A stretch of 64,000 nt of DNA from AP-15 sp963781215 (GTDB lineage Bacteria; Pseudomonadota; Alphaproteobacteria; ATCC43930; CGMCC-115725): the NCBI GenBank assembly GCA_963781215.1, contig CAWAFE010000002.1, forward strand, positions 62,001 through 126,000, read 5' to 3'. Of the stretch, positions 26,323-35,106 are shown piece by piece. Numbering within the stretch: position 1 is the first letter of the stretch; the number at the start of each line of letters is the position of its first letter. The notes beneath the pieces are model-generated. The model was not told the origin of the DNA. It saw only the letters and a list, made by a program, of their open reading frames with translations, and made no database searches. The position numbers and the translations under genes are program-made.

Positions 26323-27026
26323 TGCTGTCGGTCGAGGGGCTGCAGGCCTTTTACGGCGAAAGCCAGGCACTGCACGGGATCGACTTCGCGCTCGACGAAG
26401 GCCGCATCATTACTCTCCTGGGCGCCAACGGTGCCGGCAAGACGACGGTGCTGCGGGCGTTGAGCGGCATGGTGCGGACGAGCGGCGAGATCCGCTTTGA
26501 CGGCCGGCGCATCACCGGCCGCGCCACCGAGGAGATCGTGCGGCTCGGCGTTGCCCATGTGCCGGAGGGACGCGGCACCTTTGTGCGCTTGACAGTCGAG
26601 GAGAACCTGCAGCTCGGCGCGATTTCGCGGCGCGACCGCGCCGCGATCGCCCGCGACATCGAGGAGGTCTACCACCACTTCCCGCGGCTCAGAGAGCGGC
26701 ACTCGCAGCAAGCCGGCACGCTGAGCGGTGGCGAGCAGCAGATGCTCGCGGTCGGCCGCGGGCTGATGCTGCGGCCGCGCCTGCTGCTGCTCGACGAACC
26801 CTCATTCGGGCTGGCGCCGCTGATCGTCGAGGAACTGTTCGCGATCCTGCGGAATGTCAACCGTACGTCGGGCATGGCGATGCTGATCGTCGAGCAGAAC
26901 GCGACCTTGGCGCTCGATCTCGCCGAGCACGCCTATCTGCTCGAGACCGGCCGCATCGTGATGGATGGGCCGTCCGAAGCGATCGGCGCGGATGAGAACG
27001 TGCGCCGCGCCTATCTGGGCTACTAG
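26319..27026 (+). CDS. livF: branched-chain-type ABC transporter ATP-binding protein
   Basis: A 235-residue LivF ATPase. Walker A is LLGANGAGKTTVLRAL near residue 35, the signature motif TLSGGEQQMLAVGRGL is near 130, Walker B LLLLDEPSFGLAPL follows, and the switch histidine position is replaced by the EQN of LivF proteins (LIVEQNATLALDLAEHAYLLETGRIVMDG). It energises import through LivH/LivM. ATG 26319 overlaps the livG stop; a second ATG follows at 26322. Confidence 0.94.
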   Translation: MMLSVEGLQAFYGESQALHGIDFALDEGRIITLLGANGAGKTTVLRALSGMVRTSGEIRFDGRRITGRATEEIVRLGVAHVPEGRGTFVRLTVEENLQLGAISRRDRAAIARDIEEVYHHFPRLRERHSQQAGTLSGGEQQMLAVGRGLMLRPRLLLLDEPSFGLAPLIVEELFAILRNVNRTSGMAMLIVEQNATLALDLAEHAYLLETGRIVMDGPSEAIGADENVRRAYLGY

Positions 27027-27040
27027 GGCGGAGAGCGCGG

Positions 27041-27919
27041 ATGCAATTATTGCTGCAGCAGGTGATGGCCGGGCTCGCCAACGGCGCGATTTACGCCTGC
27101 ATGGCGTTGTCGGTGGTGATGATCTTTCAGGCGATCGACCACCTCAATTTCGCGCAAGGCGAGATGGCCACGTTCTCGGCCTTTGTCGCCTGGCAGCTGA
27201 TCGCCTGGGGCATGCCCTATTGGGCGGCCTTTGCGGCCGTGGTGGTCCTGTCGTTCATCGGCGGCGTCGCCATCGAACGGGTTCTGTTCAAGCCGCTGCA
27301 CAACGCGTCGATCCTGGCCAATCTCGTCGGGTTCATCGCCCTGTTCAGCATCCTGAACAGCGCCGACGGGTACATTTGGGACTATACGATCAAAACCTTC
27401 CCAACCCCGTTCGGCACCAGTCCGTTGTTCGGCAGCGTCCTCATCGATAGCCATGAAGCCGGGATGATCGGCGTAACCGCGTTGCTGCTTGCGTTTCTCT
27501 ATCTCTTCTTTCGCGGCACGCGGCTCGGCCTCGCCATGCGGGCGGCGGCCGCCAACCCCAACTCGGCCCGGTTGGTCGGCATCCGGGTCGGCTGGATGAC
27601 GGCGCTCGGCTGGGGCATGGCGGCGGCGATCGGCGGGGTCGCCGGCATGCTGATTGCGCCGGTCGTCTTTCTCGATCCGAACATGATGTTCGGCGTCTTG
27701 CTCTACGGGTTTGCCGGCGCCGTTCTGGGCGGGCTGACGAGCCCGGCCGGGGCCGTGCTCGGCGGCTTTGCGGTCGGCGTCATCGAAAACCTGGCGGGCA
27801 CGTTCATCCCCTATGTCGGCCGCGACTTGAAGCTGACGATCGCGCTGGTGGTAATCGTCGCGGTGCTGATGGTGCGGCCCACGGGCATCTTCGGCCGCAG
27901 CGCAGTGAGCCGAGTATGA
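27041..27919 (+). CDS. livH: branched-chain-type ABC transporter permease LivH
   Basis: A 292-residue inner-membrane permease with about eight hydrophobic segments. It starts MQLLLQQVMAGLANGAIYACMA, the LivH hallmark, followed by HLNFAQGEMATFSAFVAWQL. The loop RAAAANPNSARLVGIRVGWM is the cytoplasmic coupling region that contacts the ATPases, and the GLTSPAGAVLGGFAVGVIENL segment is near the end. It starts 14 bp after livF and overlaps livM by 4 bp. Confidence 0.94.
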   Translation: MQLLLQQVMAGLANGAIYACMALSVVMIFQAIDHLNFAQGEMATFSAFVAWQLIAWGMPYWAAFAAVVVLSFIGGVAIERVLFKPLHNASILANLVGFIALFSILNSADGYIWDYTIKTFPTPFGTSPLFGSVLIDSHEAGMIGVTALLLAFLYLFFRGTRLGLAMRAAAANPNSARLVGIRVGWMTALGWGMAAAIGGVAGMLIAPVVFLDPNMMFGVLLYGFAGAVLGGLTSPAGAVLGGFAVGVIENLAGTFIPYVGRDLKLTIALVVIVAVLMVRPTGIFGRSAVSRV

Positions 27920-28941
27920 CCACACCCCAGCAGGATATCGTGCCGTTCACCGCCGCCCGGACGCGCGGAGCACAGCGGGCGGCATGGCCGACGCCCCGCC
28001 ATTGGCTGCTCGCGGGTGCCGTGTTTGTCGCGGTGCTGCTGCCCTTTGTCTTCCAAGGCTTTGTCGTCTTCCAGCTAACCGAGGTGATGATCTATGGCCT
28101 GGCGATCCTCGGCCTCAACCTGCTGACCGGGTTCAATGGCCAGTTCTCGCTGGGTCACGGCGCGTTTTTCGGCCTCGGCGCCTATGTTACGGCGATCCTG
28201 ATGCAACGTTACGGCGTTGCCTATTACTGGACCCTGCCGGCGGCCGGCGGCGTCTGCTTCGTCGTCGGCACGCTGTTCGGGCTGCCGGCTTTGCGGTTGC
28301 AGGGCCTCTACCTAGCGCTCGCCACCTTCGCGCTGGCAGTCGCGCTGCCGCAGCTCCTGAAGTTCGCGCCCCTCGAAGACTGGACCGGCGGCGTGCAGGG
28401 CATCGTCGTCGACCAGCCCGATGTTCCCGGCTTCCTGCCGCTCGATACCGATCAGTGGCTCTATTACTTCACGCTGGCGGTCCTGCTGGTAATGTTCGCC
28501 GGCGCCGCCAACTTGGTGAAGAGCCGCACCGGCCGCGCCATCATGGCGATCCGCGACCACCCGATCGCCGCCGCCGCGATGGGGATCAACGGGCCGCTCT
28601 ACAAGACCCTGATCTTTGGTGTCAGCGCGCTTTATACCGGCGTCGCCGGCGCGCTCGGGGCGTTGGCGGTACAGTTCGTCGCCCCGGACAGCTTCAGTCT
28701 GTTCCTGTCAATCTCGTTCCTCGTCGGCCTCATCCTCGGCGGCATGGGGTCGCTTCCGGGCTGCCTGTTCGGCGGACTGTTCGTGCTATACGTGCCGAAC
28801 ATCGCCGAAGCCGTCTCGCGGGGGTTGGCAGGCGCCATCTATGGCATCATCATGCTGCTGGTGATTTTCGTGATGCCGTCGGGCGCCGCGGGGTTCGCGC
28901 GCCTTGCCGGCGCGTATCTTTTGCGATCGCGCAATCGCTGA
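27916..28941 (+). CDS. livM: branched-chain-type ABC transporter permease LivM
   Basis: A 341-residue permease with about nine membrane segments. Typical LivM blocks are IYGLAILGLNLLTGFNGQFSLGHGAFFGLGAY, the coupling loop MAIRDHPIAAAAMGIN and LFLSISFLVGLILGGMGSLPG. The tail GFARLAGAYLLRSRNR is of interest because a degraded copy occurs before the second binding-protein gene. ATG 27916 overlaps the livH stop. The first substrate-binding protein begins 38 bp downstream. Confidence 0.94.
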   Translation: MTTPQQDIVPFTAARTRGAQRAAWPTPRHWLLAGAVFVAVLLPFVFQGFVVFQLTEVMIYGLAILGLNLLTGFNGQFSLGHGAFFGLGAYVTAILMQRYGVAYYWTLPAAGGVCFVVGTLFGLPALRLQGLYLALATFALAVALPQLLKFAPLEDWTGGVQGIVVDQPDVPGFLPLDTDQWLYYFTLAVLLVMFAGAANLVKSRTGRAIMAIRDHPIAAAAMGINGPLYKTLIFGVSALYTGVAGALGALAVQFVAPDSFSLFLSISFLVGLILGGMGSLPGCLFGGLFVLYVPNIAEAVSRGLAGAIYGIIMLLVIFVMPSGAAGFARLAGAYLLRSRNR

Positions 28942-28979
28942 CCATCGGTTTGAACGCCACGCTGAGGAGGGAGGTCAGC

Positions 28980-30218
28980 ATGAAGCGTCTTACGCGCCGT
29001 ACCATTCTCGCCGCCGCACCCGGCGCGCTGGCCTTTGCCACCCCGTTTCTTGCCGCCCGCTCTGCCCGCGCCGCGAAGAATTACGGCCCCGGCGTCACCG
29101 ACACCGAGATCAAGATCGGCAATACCGGCCCCTACAGCGGCCCTGCTTCATCCTACGGCACGATCCCCAAATCCATGGCTGCCTATTACAAGATGATCAA
29201 CGACCAGGGCGGGGTGAACGGGCGCAAGATCAACTTCATCTCCTACGACGACGGCTACTCGCCGCCGAAAACGGTCGAGATGACACGCAAGCTGGTCGAG
29301 CAGGACAAAGTCCTGGCGATCGCCAGCCCGCTCGGCACCCCGACCAACAGCGCCACCTGGCATTACATGAACCAGCACCAAGTGCCGCAGCTCTTCATCG
29401 CCAGCGGCGCCACCAAATGGGACGACCCCAAGGGACATCCTTGGACTATCGGCTGGCAGCCGAACTACCAGAGCGAGGGCCGCATCTACGCCACCTTCAT
29501 CATGACCAATAAGCCCGACGGCAAGATTGGCGTCCTCTATCAGAATGACGATGCCGGCAAGGACTATCTGAAGGGAGTTACCGACGGGCTCGGCGCCGAG
29601 CACAAATCGATGATCGTCATGGCGGCATCCTATGAGCCGACTGATCCGACCATCGATTCGCAAATCGTCGCGATGAAGGCCGCGGGCTGCGATATCCTGG
29701 TAAGTGCCGCAATTCCGAAGATGGCGGCGCAGGCGATCAAGAAGACGGCGGAGATCGAATGGAAGCCGCTGCACGTGCTGACCAGCGTCGCCAATTCGGT
29801 CGGCGCCACGTTGAAGCCGGCCGGGCTGGAAATCTCCAAGGACGTCGTCTCCGACTTCTACCTGAAGGATCCGACCGACCCGCAATGGAAGGACGATCCC
29901 GGCTTCAACGCCTGGCTCGCCTTCATGGACAAATATTATCCCGGCGGCGACAAGAGCAATTCCGGCACCCTCTACGGTCCATCGATCGCCGCCACCACGG
30001 TGCAGGTGCTGAAACAGTGCGGCGACGAGCTGACTCGCGAGAACGTGATGAAAGAGGCGGCGAACCTGCGCGATTTCACGGTGCCTCTGCTGTTGCCGGG
30101 GGTAAAGATCAACACCGGCCCGACAGACTTCGCGCCGATCAAGCAGGTCCAGATGGCACGCTTCGACGGCGCCCGCTGGCGCCTGTTCGGCCCGGTGCTG
30201 ACAGGCGCGGTGAGCTGA
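28980..30218 (+). CDS. branched-chain-type ABC transporter substrate-binding protein, copy 1
   Basis: A 412-residue periplasmic binding protein of the LivK/Peripla_BP_6 type. The signal MKRLTRRTILAAAPGALAFA has a twin-arginine and a hydrophobic core, with probable cleavage after ARSARA. The ligand-proximal strand IKIGNTGPYSGPASSYGT follows, then GGVNGRKINFISYDDGYSPPKTVE and the hinge IGWQPNYQSEGRIYATF. A strong GGAGGGAGG lies just upstream of ATG 28980. The ligand is unknown; by context a carboxylic acid that feeds the divergent beta-oxidation genes. First of four tandem paralogues. Confidence 0.93.
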   Translation: MKRLTRRTILAAAPGALAFATPFLAARSARAAKNYGPGVTDTEIKIGNTGPYSGPASSYGTIPKSMAAYYKMINDQGGVNGRKINFISYDDGYSPPKTVEMTRKLVEQDKVLAIASPLGTPTNSATWHYMNQHQVPQLFIASGATKWDDPKGHPWTIGWQPNYQSEGRIYATFIMTNKPDGKIGVLYQNDDAGKDYLKGVTDGLGAEHKSMIVMAASYEPTDPTIDSQIVAMKAAGCDILVSAAIPKMAAQAIKKTAEIEWKPLHVLTSVANSVGATLKPAGLEISKDVVSDFYLKDPTDPQWKDDPGFNAWLAFMDKYYPGGDKSNSGTLYGPSIAATTVQVLKQCGDELTRENVMKEAANLRDFTVPLLLPGVKINTGPTDFAPIKQVQMARFDGARWRLFGPVLTGAVS

Positions 30219-30239
30219 CGGGCATGGCGCTGGGCGTCG

Positions 30240-30323
30240 CTGGATTTACCCGCCTCGCCGTCGCATATCTGCGGCGATCGCGCAATCGCCAACCATCGGC
30301 CTGGAAGCCGCGCTCATGAAGGA
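30240..30323 (+). repeat. duplicated livM 3' end preceding binding-protein copy 2
   Basis: This spacer still encodes, in an open frame, the peptide VAGFTRLAVAYLRRSRNRQP, matching the livM C-terminus AAGFARLAGAYLLRSRNR. The 16 bases GCGATCGCGCAATCGC are identical at 30274-30289 and 28923-28938, followed in both by ACCATCGG. The livM stop TGA has become CAA here. The spacer is therefore a remnant of the duplication that created copy 2, whose unit began inside livM. Confidence 0.85.
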
Positions 30324-30330
30324 GTTCACC

Positions 30331-31566
30331 ATGAGGCATTTGACGCGCCGCACCCTTCTCGCCGCCGTGCCCGGCGCGTTCGCCTTCGCCACACCATTTC
30401 TGGCCGCCCGTTCGGCCCGCGCCGCAAAGGATTACGGCCCGGGCGTCACCGACACCGAGATCAAGATCGGCAACACCGGCCCCTACAGCGGCCCGGCCTC
30501 GTCCTACAGCGCGGTCCCCAAATCGCAGGCCGCCTATTGGAAGATGATCAACGAGCAGGGCGGGATCAATGGACGCAAGATCAACTTCATCTCCTACGAC
30601 GACGCCTACACGCCGCCGAAGACGGTGGAGATGGCGCGCAAACTCGTCGAGCAGGACCAGGTCTTGGCAATCGCCAGCCCGCTTGGCACCCCGACCAACA
30701 GCGCAATCTGGCATTACATGAACCAGCACAAGGTGCCGCAGCTGTTCGTCGCGACCGGCGCCACCAAATGGGACGACCCGAAGGGCCATCCTTGGACCAT
30801 CGGCTGGCAGCCGAACTACCAGAGCGAAGGTCGCATCTACGCTGCTTACATCCTCAAGGAAAAGCCCGACGGCAAGATCGGCGTGCTCTATCAGGACGAC
30901 GATTTCGGCAAAGATTACCTCAAGGGGGTCAGCGACGGGCTCGGCTCGAAGGCACCGATGATCGTGGTCAAGGCGTCCTACGAGACCACCGACCCGACCA
31001 TAGACTCGCAGGTCATCGGCATGAAGGCGGCGGGCTGCGATGTCTTCGTCAATACCGCCATCCCCAAATTCGCCGCCCAGGCGATCAAGAAGGCGACACA
31101 GATCGAATGGAAGCCGCTCCATATCCTCAGCAGCATCGGCAATTCGGTCGGTGCGACGCTGAAGCCGGCCGGCCTCGAGAACGCCAAGGGCCTAATCTCG
31201 GATTTCTACCTGAAGGACCCGAGCGATCCAAAATGGAAGGACGACGCCGGCTATAAATGGTGGCTGGCGTTCATGGACAAGTACATGCCCGAGGCGGACA
31301 AGAGCGATGCCGGCAACGTCGCCGGCTCTTCTCTTGCCGCCATGACGGCGCAGGTGTTGAAGCAATGCGGGGACGAGCTGACCCGCGAGAATTTGATGAA
31401 GCAGGCGGCGAGCCTGCACGACGTCACGGTGCCGATGCTGCTGCCCGGCATCAAGGCCGATACCAGCCCGACCGATTTCGCGCCGCTGAAGCAAGTCCAG
31501 ATGGCCCGGTTTGACGGCGAGCGCTGGCAGCTGTTCGGCCCGCTGCTGACCGGCGCGGTCGGCTGA
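30331..31566 (+). CDS. branched-chain-type ABC transporter substrate-binding protein, copy 2
   Basis: A 411-residue paralogue of the preceding gene, nearly colinear. The signal is MRHLTRRTLLAAVPGAFAFA, with ATG 30331 preceded by AAGGAG; an in-frame ATG at 30316 is less likely because copies 1, 3 and 4 all begin at the MK/R-x-LTRRT block. The pocket strand IKIGNTGPYSGPASSYSA and hinge IGWQPNYQSEGRIYAAY are close to copy 1. The livM-like remnant upstream shows that it arose by tandem duplication. Confidence 0.92.
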   Translation: MRHLTRRTLLAAVPGAFAFATPFLAARSARAAKDYGPGVTDTEIKIGNTGPYSGPASSYSAVPKSQAAYWKMINEQGGINGRKINFISYDDAYTPPKTVEMARKLVEQDQVLAIASPLGTPTNSAIWHYMNQHKVPQLFVATGATKWDDPKGHPWTIGWQPNYQSEGRIYAAYILKEKPDGKIGVLYQDDDFGKDYLKGVSDGLGSKAPMIVVKASYETTDPTIDSQVIGMKAAGCDVFVNTAIPKFAAQAIKKATQIEWKPLHILSSIGNSVGATLKPAGLENAKGLISDFYLKDPSDPKWKDDAGYKWWLAFMDKYMPEADKSDAGNVAGSSLAAMTAQVLKQCGDELTRENLMKQAASLHDVTVPMLLPGIKADTSPTDFAPLKQVQMARFDGERWQLFGPLLTGAVG

Positions 31567-31760
31567 CGGCGTGCGGTGGCCGCAGCAGCCGAGCGCTTGG
31601 GACCAATTGCTGCCGGCTCGGCGCAACGGTTCGTTATCCCCGGCGGGCGGTCGGACGGCTGTGCCGCGACCACCCAATGGGCCAAACACGACAACGCGTT
31701 TCGAATCGGGCGACAAGAAAATATCGAATTGAGAGGTAGGCTTCACAACGGGAGGTTATC

Positions 31761-32999
31761 ATGAAGCAACTGACGCGTCGTACGATTCTCGCTGCCGCCC
31801 CCGCCGCATTGACGCTTGGCGGCCCGCTGCTGGCCCCGTGGCCGGCTCGCGCCGCAAACAAATACGGCCCCGGGGTCAGCGACAGCGAGATCAAGATCGG
31901 CAACACCGGCCCCTATAGCGGCCCGCTCTCGAATGCCAGCCCCATTCCGATATCGATGGCCGCCTATTTCAAGATGATCAACGAGCAGGGCGGCATCAAC
32001 GGCCGCAAGCTGAATTTCATTTCGTATGACGACGGCTACACGCCACCGAAAACGGTCGAGATGACGCGCAAGCTGGTTGAGAGCGACGAGGTTCTCTTCA
32101 TCGCCGGCGCCGTCGGGACCCCGACCAACAGCGCGGTCTGGCATTACATGAACCAGAAGCAGGTGCCGCAATTGTTCGTCAGCACCGGCGCTACCAAATG
32201 GGACGACCCGAAGGGTCATCCGTGGACCATGGGCTTTTTCGTCAGCTACCAGGCGGAAGGGCGCATCTACGCGGCCTATATCCTGAAGAACAAGCCCGAC
32301 GCCAAGCTCGGTGTGCTCTATCAGAACGACGATTTCGGCAAGGACTATCTGAAGGGGATGGTCGACGGGCTCGGCGACAAGGCCGCCTCGATAATCAAGA
32401 TGAAGATTTCCTACGAAACGACCGACGCCACCGTCGATTCGCAGATCCTTGAGCTGCATGGAGCTGGCTGCGACGTCCTCTTCACCGTCGCGATCCCCAA
32501 ATTCGGTGCTCAGGCGATCAGAAAGGTGGCCGGAATCGGATGGAAACCGTTGCACATCCTAAACGGCATCGCCTCGTCCGTGGGCGTGACGTTGAAGCCG
32601 GCCGGATTAGAGAACGCCAAGGACATCATTAGCGACAATTCTTTCAAGGACCCGACCGATCCCCAATGGCAAAACGATGCAGGTTACAAGTTGTGGGTCT
32701 CGTTCATGGACAAGTATTACCCGAATGGCGACCAGACCGATCAACAGAACGTCTACGGCCAGTCGATTGCCGCGACCACCGTCCAGATGCTAAAGCAATG
32801 CGGCAACGACCTGACCCGCGAGAACGTGATGAAGCAGGCGGCTAGTCTGCACGATCTCGAACTGCCGATGCTGCTGCCCGGCATCACGATCAACACCAGC
32901 CCGACCAATTTCGCGCCGATCCGGCAGGCCCAGATGAGGCGATTCGACGGCGAGCGCTACGTTCCATTCGGTCCGGTCCTAACCGGCGCGATCGGGTGA
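31761..32999 (+). CDS. branched-chain-type ABC transporter substrate-binding protein, copy 3 (divergent)
   Basis: A 412-residue paralogue with signal MKQLTRRTILAAAPAALTLG. It differs from the other three at places facing the ligand cleft: GPLSNASPIPIS instead of GPASSYGTIPK, MGFFVSYQAEGR instead of IGWQPNYQSEGR, and SDNSFKD instead of SDFYLKD. This suggests a different ligand while the framework that docks on LivHM is kept. GGGAGG precedes ATG 31761. A 194 bp spacer separates it from copy 2, long enough for a separate promoter, but no clear one was seen. Confidence 0.92.
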   Translation: MKQLTRRTILAAAPAALTLGGPLLAPWPARAANKYGPGVSDSEIKIGNTGPYSGPLSNASPIPISMAAYFKMINEQGGINGRKLNFISYDDGYTPPKTVEMTRKLVESDEVLFIAGAVGTPTNSAVWHYMNQKQVPQLFVSTGATKWDDPKGHPWTMGFFVSYQAEGRIYAAYILKNKPDAKLGVLYQNDDFGKDYLKGMVDGLGDKAASIIKMKISYETTDATVDSQILELHGAGCDVLFTVAIPKFGAQAIRKVAGIGWKPLHILNGIASSVGVTLKPAGLENAKDIISDNSFKDPTDPQWQNDAGYKLWVSFMDKYYPNGDQTDQQNVYGQSIAATTVQMLKQCGNDLTRENVMKQAASLHDLELPMLLPGITINTSPTNFAPIRQAQMRRFDGERYVPFGPVLTGAIG

Positions 33000-33158
33000 T
33001 CGCAGGCGGGAAGGGTCGGTTTCCCGGCGGGCGCTTTGCGTGACATGATGGCGTGAGCGTGCGACGGGCAGGAGACGGCGCCGCGGTCCGCGGCGCCGGA
33101 TAAATCGGCGGCAAGGGCATAACCGCGCTCGAAGCCGCGGACACAACGGGAGGTCACC

Positions 33159-34397
33159 ATGAAACGTCTGACGCGTCGCACGATTCTCGCCGCCGCCCCG
33201 GCCGCGCTGGCCTTGGGCGCCCCGATCCTCGCCGCCCGGACGGCCCGCGCCGCTAAGAACTACGGCCCCGGCGTCACCGACAGCGAGATCAAGATCGGCA
33301 ACACCGGTCCCTACAGCGGCCCGGCTTCGTCCTATGGCACAATCCCCAAATGCGAGACTGCCTATTACAACATGATCAACCAGCAGGGCGGGATAAACGG
33401 GCGCAAAATCAACTTCATCTCCTACGACGACGCCTACACGCCGCCGAAGACGGTCGAGATGGTGCGCAAGCTGGTCGAGGACGACGAGGTCTTCATCACC
33501 GCCAACTCGCTAGGCACGCCGACCAATACCGCTGTGTGGCGCTACATGAACCAGCACAAGGTGCCGCAACTGTTCGTCGGCACCGGCGCCACTAAATGGG
33601 ACGATCCGAAGGGCCATCCCTGGACCATCGGCTGGCAGCCGAATTACCAGAGCGAGGGCCGCATCTATGCCACCTACATTCTGAAAAATAAGCCGGACGC
33701 CAAAATCGGCGTGCTCTATCAGAACGATGATTTCGGCAAGGACTACCTGAAGGGGGTCGTCGACGGGCTCGGCGACAAGGCGGAGGCGATGGTCAAGGTC
33801 AAGGCGACCTACGAAACCACCGATCCGACCGTCGACTCGCAAATTATCGCCATGAAGGCGGCGGGCTGCGACGTCATCGTCAATACCGCGATCCAAAAAT
33901 TCGCCGCCCAGGCGATCCGCAAGGTAGCCCAGATCGAATGGCGGCCACTGCACATCTTGAGCGGCATCGGCAATTCGGTCGCCGGAACGCTGAAGCCGGC
34001 CGGCTTCGAAAACTGCAAGGACATCGTCACCGACTTCTTCCTGAAGGACCCGAACGACCCGCAATGGAAAGACGATGCCGGCTACAAGTGGTGGCTCGGG
34101 TTCATGGACAAATACTATCCGCAGGGCGACAAGGCAGACAGTTCCAATGCCTATGCACCTTCGGTCGCCGCTACCGTCGTGCACGTGCTGAAGGCTTGCG
34201 GCGATGAGCTGACCCGTGAGAACGTGATGAAGCAGGCGGCGAGCCTGCACGACCTCACGGCTCCGATGCTGCTGCCGGGGATCACGATCAATACCAGCCC
34301 GACCGATTTCGCACCGGTCAAGCAGGTCCAGATGGCCCGCTTCGACGGCGAGCGCTGGCGGCTGTTCGGCCCGCTGCTGACCGGCGCGGTCGGCTGA
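33159..34397 (+). CDS. branched-chain-type ABC transporter substrate-binding protein, copy 4
   Basis: A 412-residue paralogue with signal MKRLTRRTILAAAPAALALG. The pocket segments return to the copy 1/2 pattern (GPASSYGTIPKCET, IGWQPNYQSEGRIYATY), though IPKCET carries a Cys not found in the others. GGGAGG lies before ATG 33159. The signal peptide is most like copy 3 while the mature part is most like copies 1 and 2, hinting at recombination or gene conversion between paralogues. No terminator was recognised after it. Confidence 0.92.
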   Translation: MKRLTRRTILAAAPAALALGAPILAARTARAAKNYGPGVTDSEIKIGNTGPYSGPASSYGTIPKCETAYYNMINQQGGINGRKINFISYDDAYTPPKTVEMVRKLVEDDEVFITANSLGTPTNTAVWRYMNQHKVPQLFVGTGATKWDDPKGHPWTIGWQPNYQSEGRIYATYILKNKPDAKIGVLYQNDDFGKDYLKGVVDGLGDKAEAMVKVKATYETTDPTVDSQIIAMKAAGCDVIVNTAIQKFAAQAIRKVAQIEWRPLHILSGIGNSVAGTLKPAGFENCKDIVTDFFLKDPNDPQWKDDAGYKWWLGFMDKYYPQGDKADSSNAYAPSVAATVVHVLKACGDELTRENVMKQAASLHDLTAPMLLPGITINTSPTDFAPVKQVQMARFDGERWRLFGPLLTGAVG

Positions 34398-34464
34398 AGC
34401 TGGTTGGTCCGAGTTTAGGGGCGGCGGACATAGCGCTGGTGCGTCGGAGCCCGGGAGAGCGCCG

Positions 34465-35106
34465 ATGACGCTGCCGTGGCGCGCGATGCGCCGGGTGGCG
34501 GTTGCGGGTACGGCGGCGTGCGCGCTGTGGGCCGCCGGCCTCGTCTGGTTCGCGACGCCATGGCCGGTCGACGACCGGGCGGAGCCGACCGACGCGATCG
34601 TCGTGGTGACCGGCGGCAGCCTACGGCTGCAGAGCGGCATCGATCTGCTGCGCGAAGGAAGGGCCCGTGCGCTGTTCGTGTCCGGGGTCGACCAGCGGGT
34701 CGACCTCGGCGAGCTGCTGCGCATCTCGGGCAACCCGCCCGAGTGGGTCTCGTGCTGCGTCGCGATCGGCCATCAAGCTGACAACACCCTTGGAAATGCC
34801 CACGAAACGGCGCAATGGATGCGTCAGCAAGGCTATCGCAGCCTGCGGCTCGTTACCGCTTGGTACCACATGCCGCGCAGCCGCCTCGAATTCGAGCGCG
34901 CCATGCCAGAGATCGAGATCGTTCCCCATCCCGTGTTCCCCGACCAGGTCCGGCAGCAGCGCTGGTGGGCTTGGCACGGCACCGCAACTCTGCTCGTCGT
35001 CGAATACGACAAGTATCTGGCAGCCCTGTTCCGCCCGCTGATCGAGCGGCTGCAGCCGGCCGCGGCGGTCGCCTCGCTCGGGCGCCACGCCGAGAGGATG
35101 CGATGA
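34465..35106 (+). CDS. YdcF family (DUF218) membrane-anchored protein
   Basis: A 213-residue protein with one N-terminal membrane segment (VAVAGTAACALWAAGLVWFA) followed by a DUF218 domain. Conserved DUF218 elements are AIVVVTGGSLRLQSGIDLL, ALFVSGV, the ADNTLGNAHETAQWM motif and LRLVTAWYHMPRSRLEFERAMP. Family members (YdcF, SanA, ElyC) affect envelope or peptidoglycan precursors; the biochemical role is not known. The stop overlaps the start of the plsC-like acyltransferase, supporting an envelope-lipid context. Confidence 0.88.
   Translation: MTLPWRAMRRVAVAGTAACALWAAGLVWFATPWPVDDRAEPTDAIVVVTGGSLRLQSGIDLLREGRARALFVSGVDQRVDLGELLRISGNPPEWVSCCVAIGHQADNTLGNAHETAQWMRQQGYRSLRLVTAWYHMPRSRLEFERAMPEIEIVPHPVFPDQVRQQRWWAWHGTATLLVVEYDKYLAALFRPLIERLQPAAAVASLGRHAERMR

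Noticed and set aside
28980..34397. Assembly duplication as the cause of the four binding-protein genes
   Set aside because: The copies differ throughout in sequence and have different spacers, so they are true diverged paralogues.
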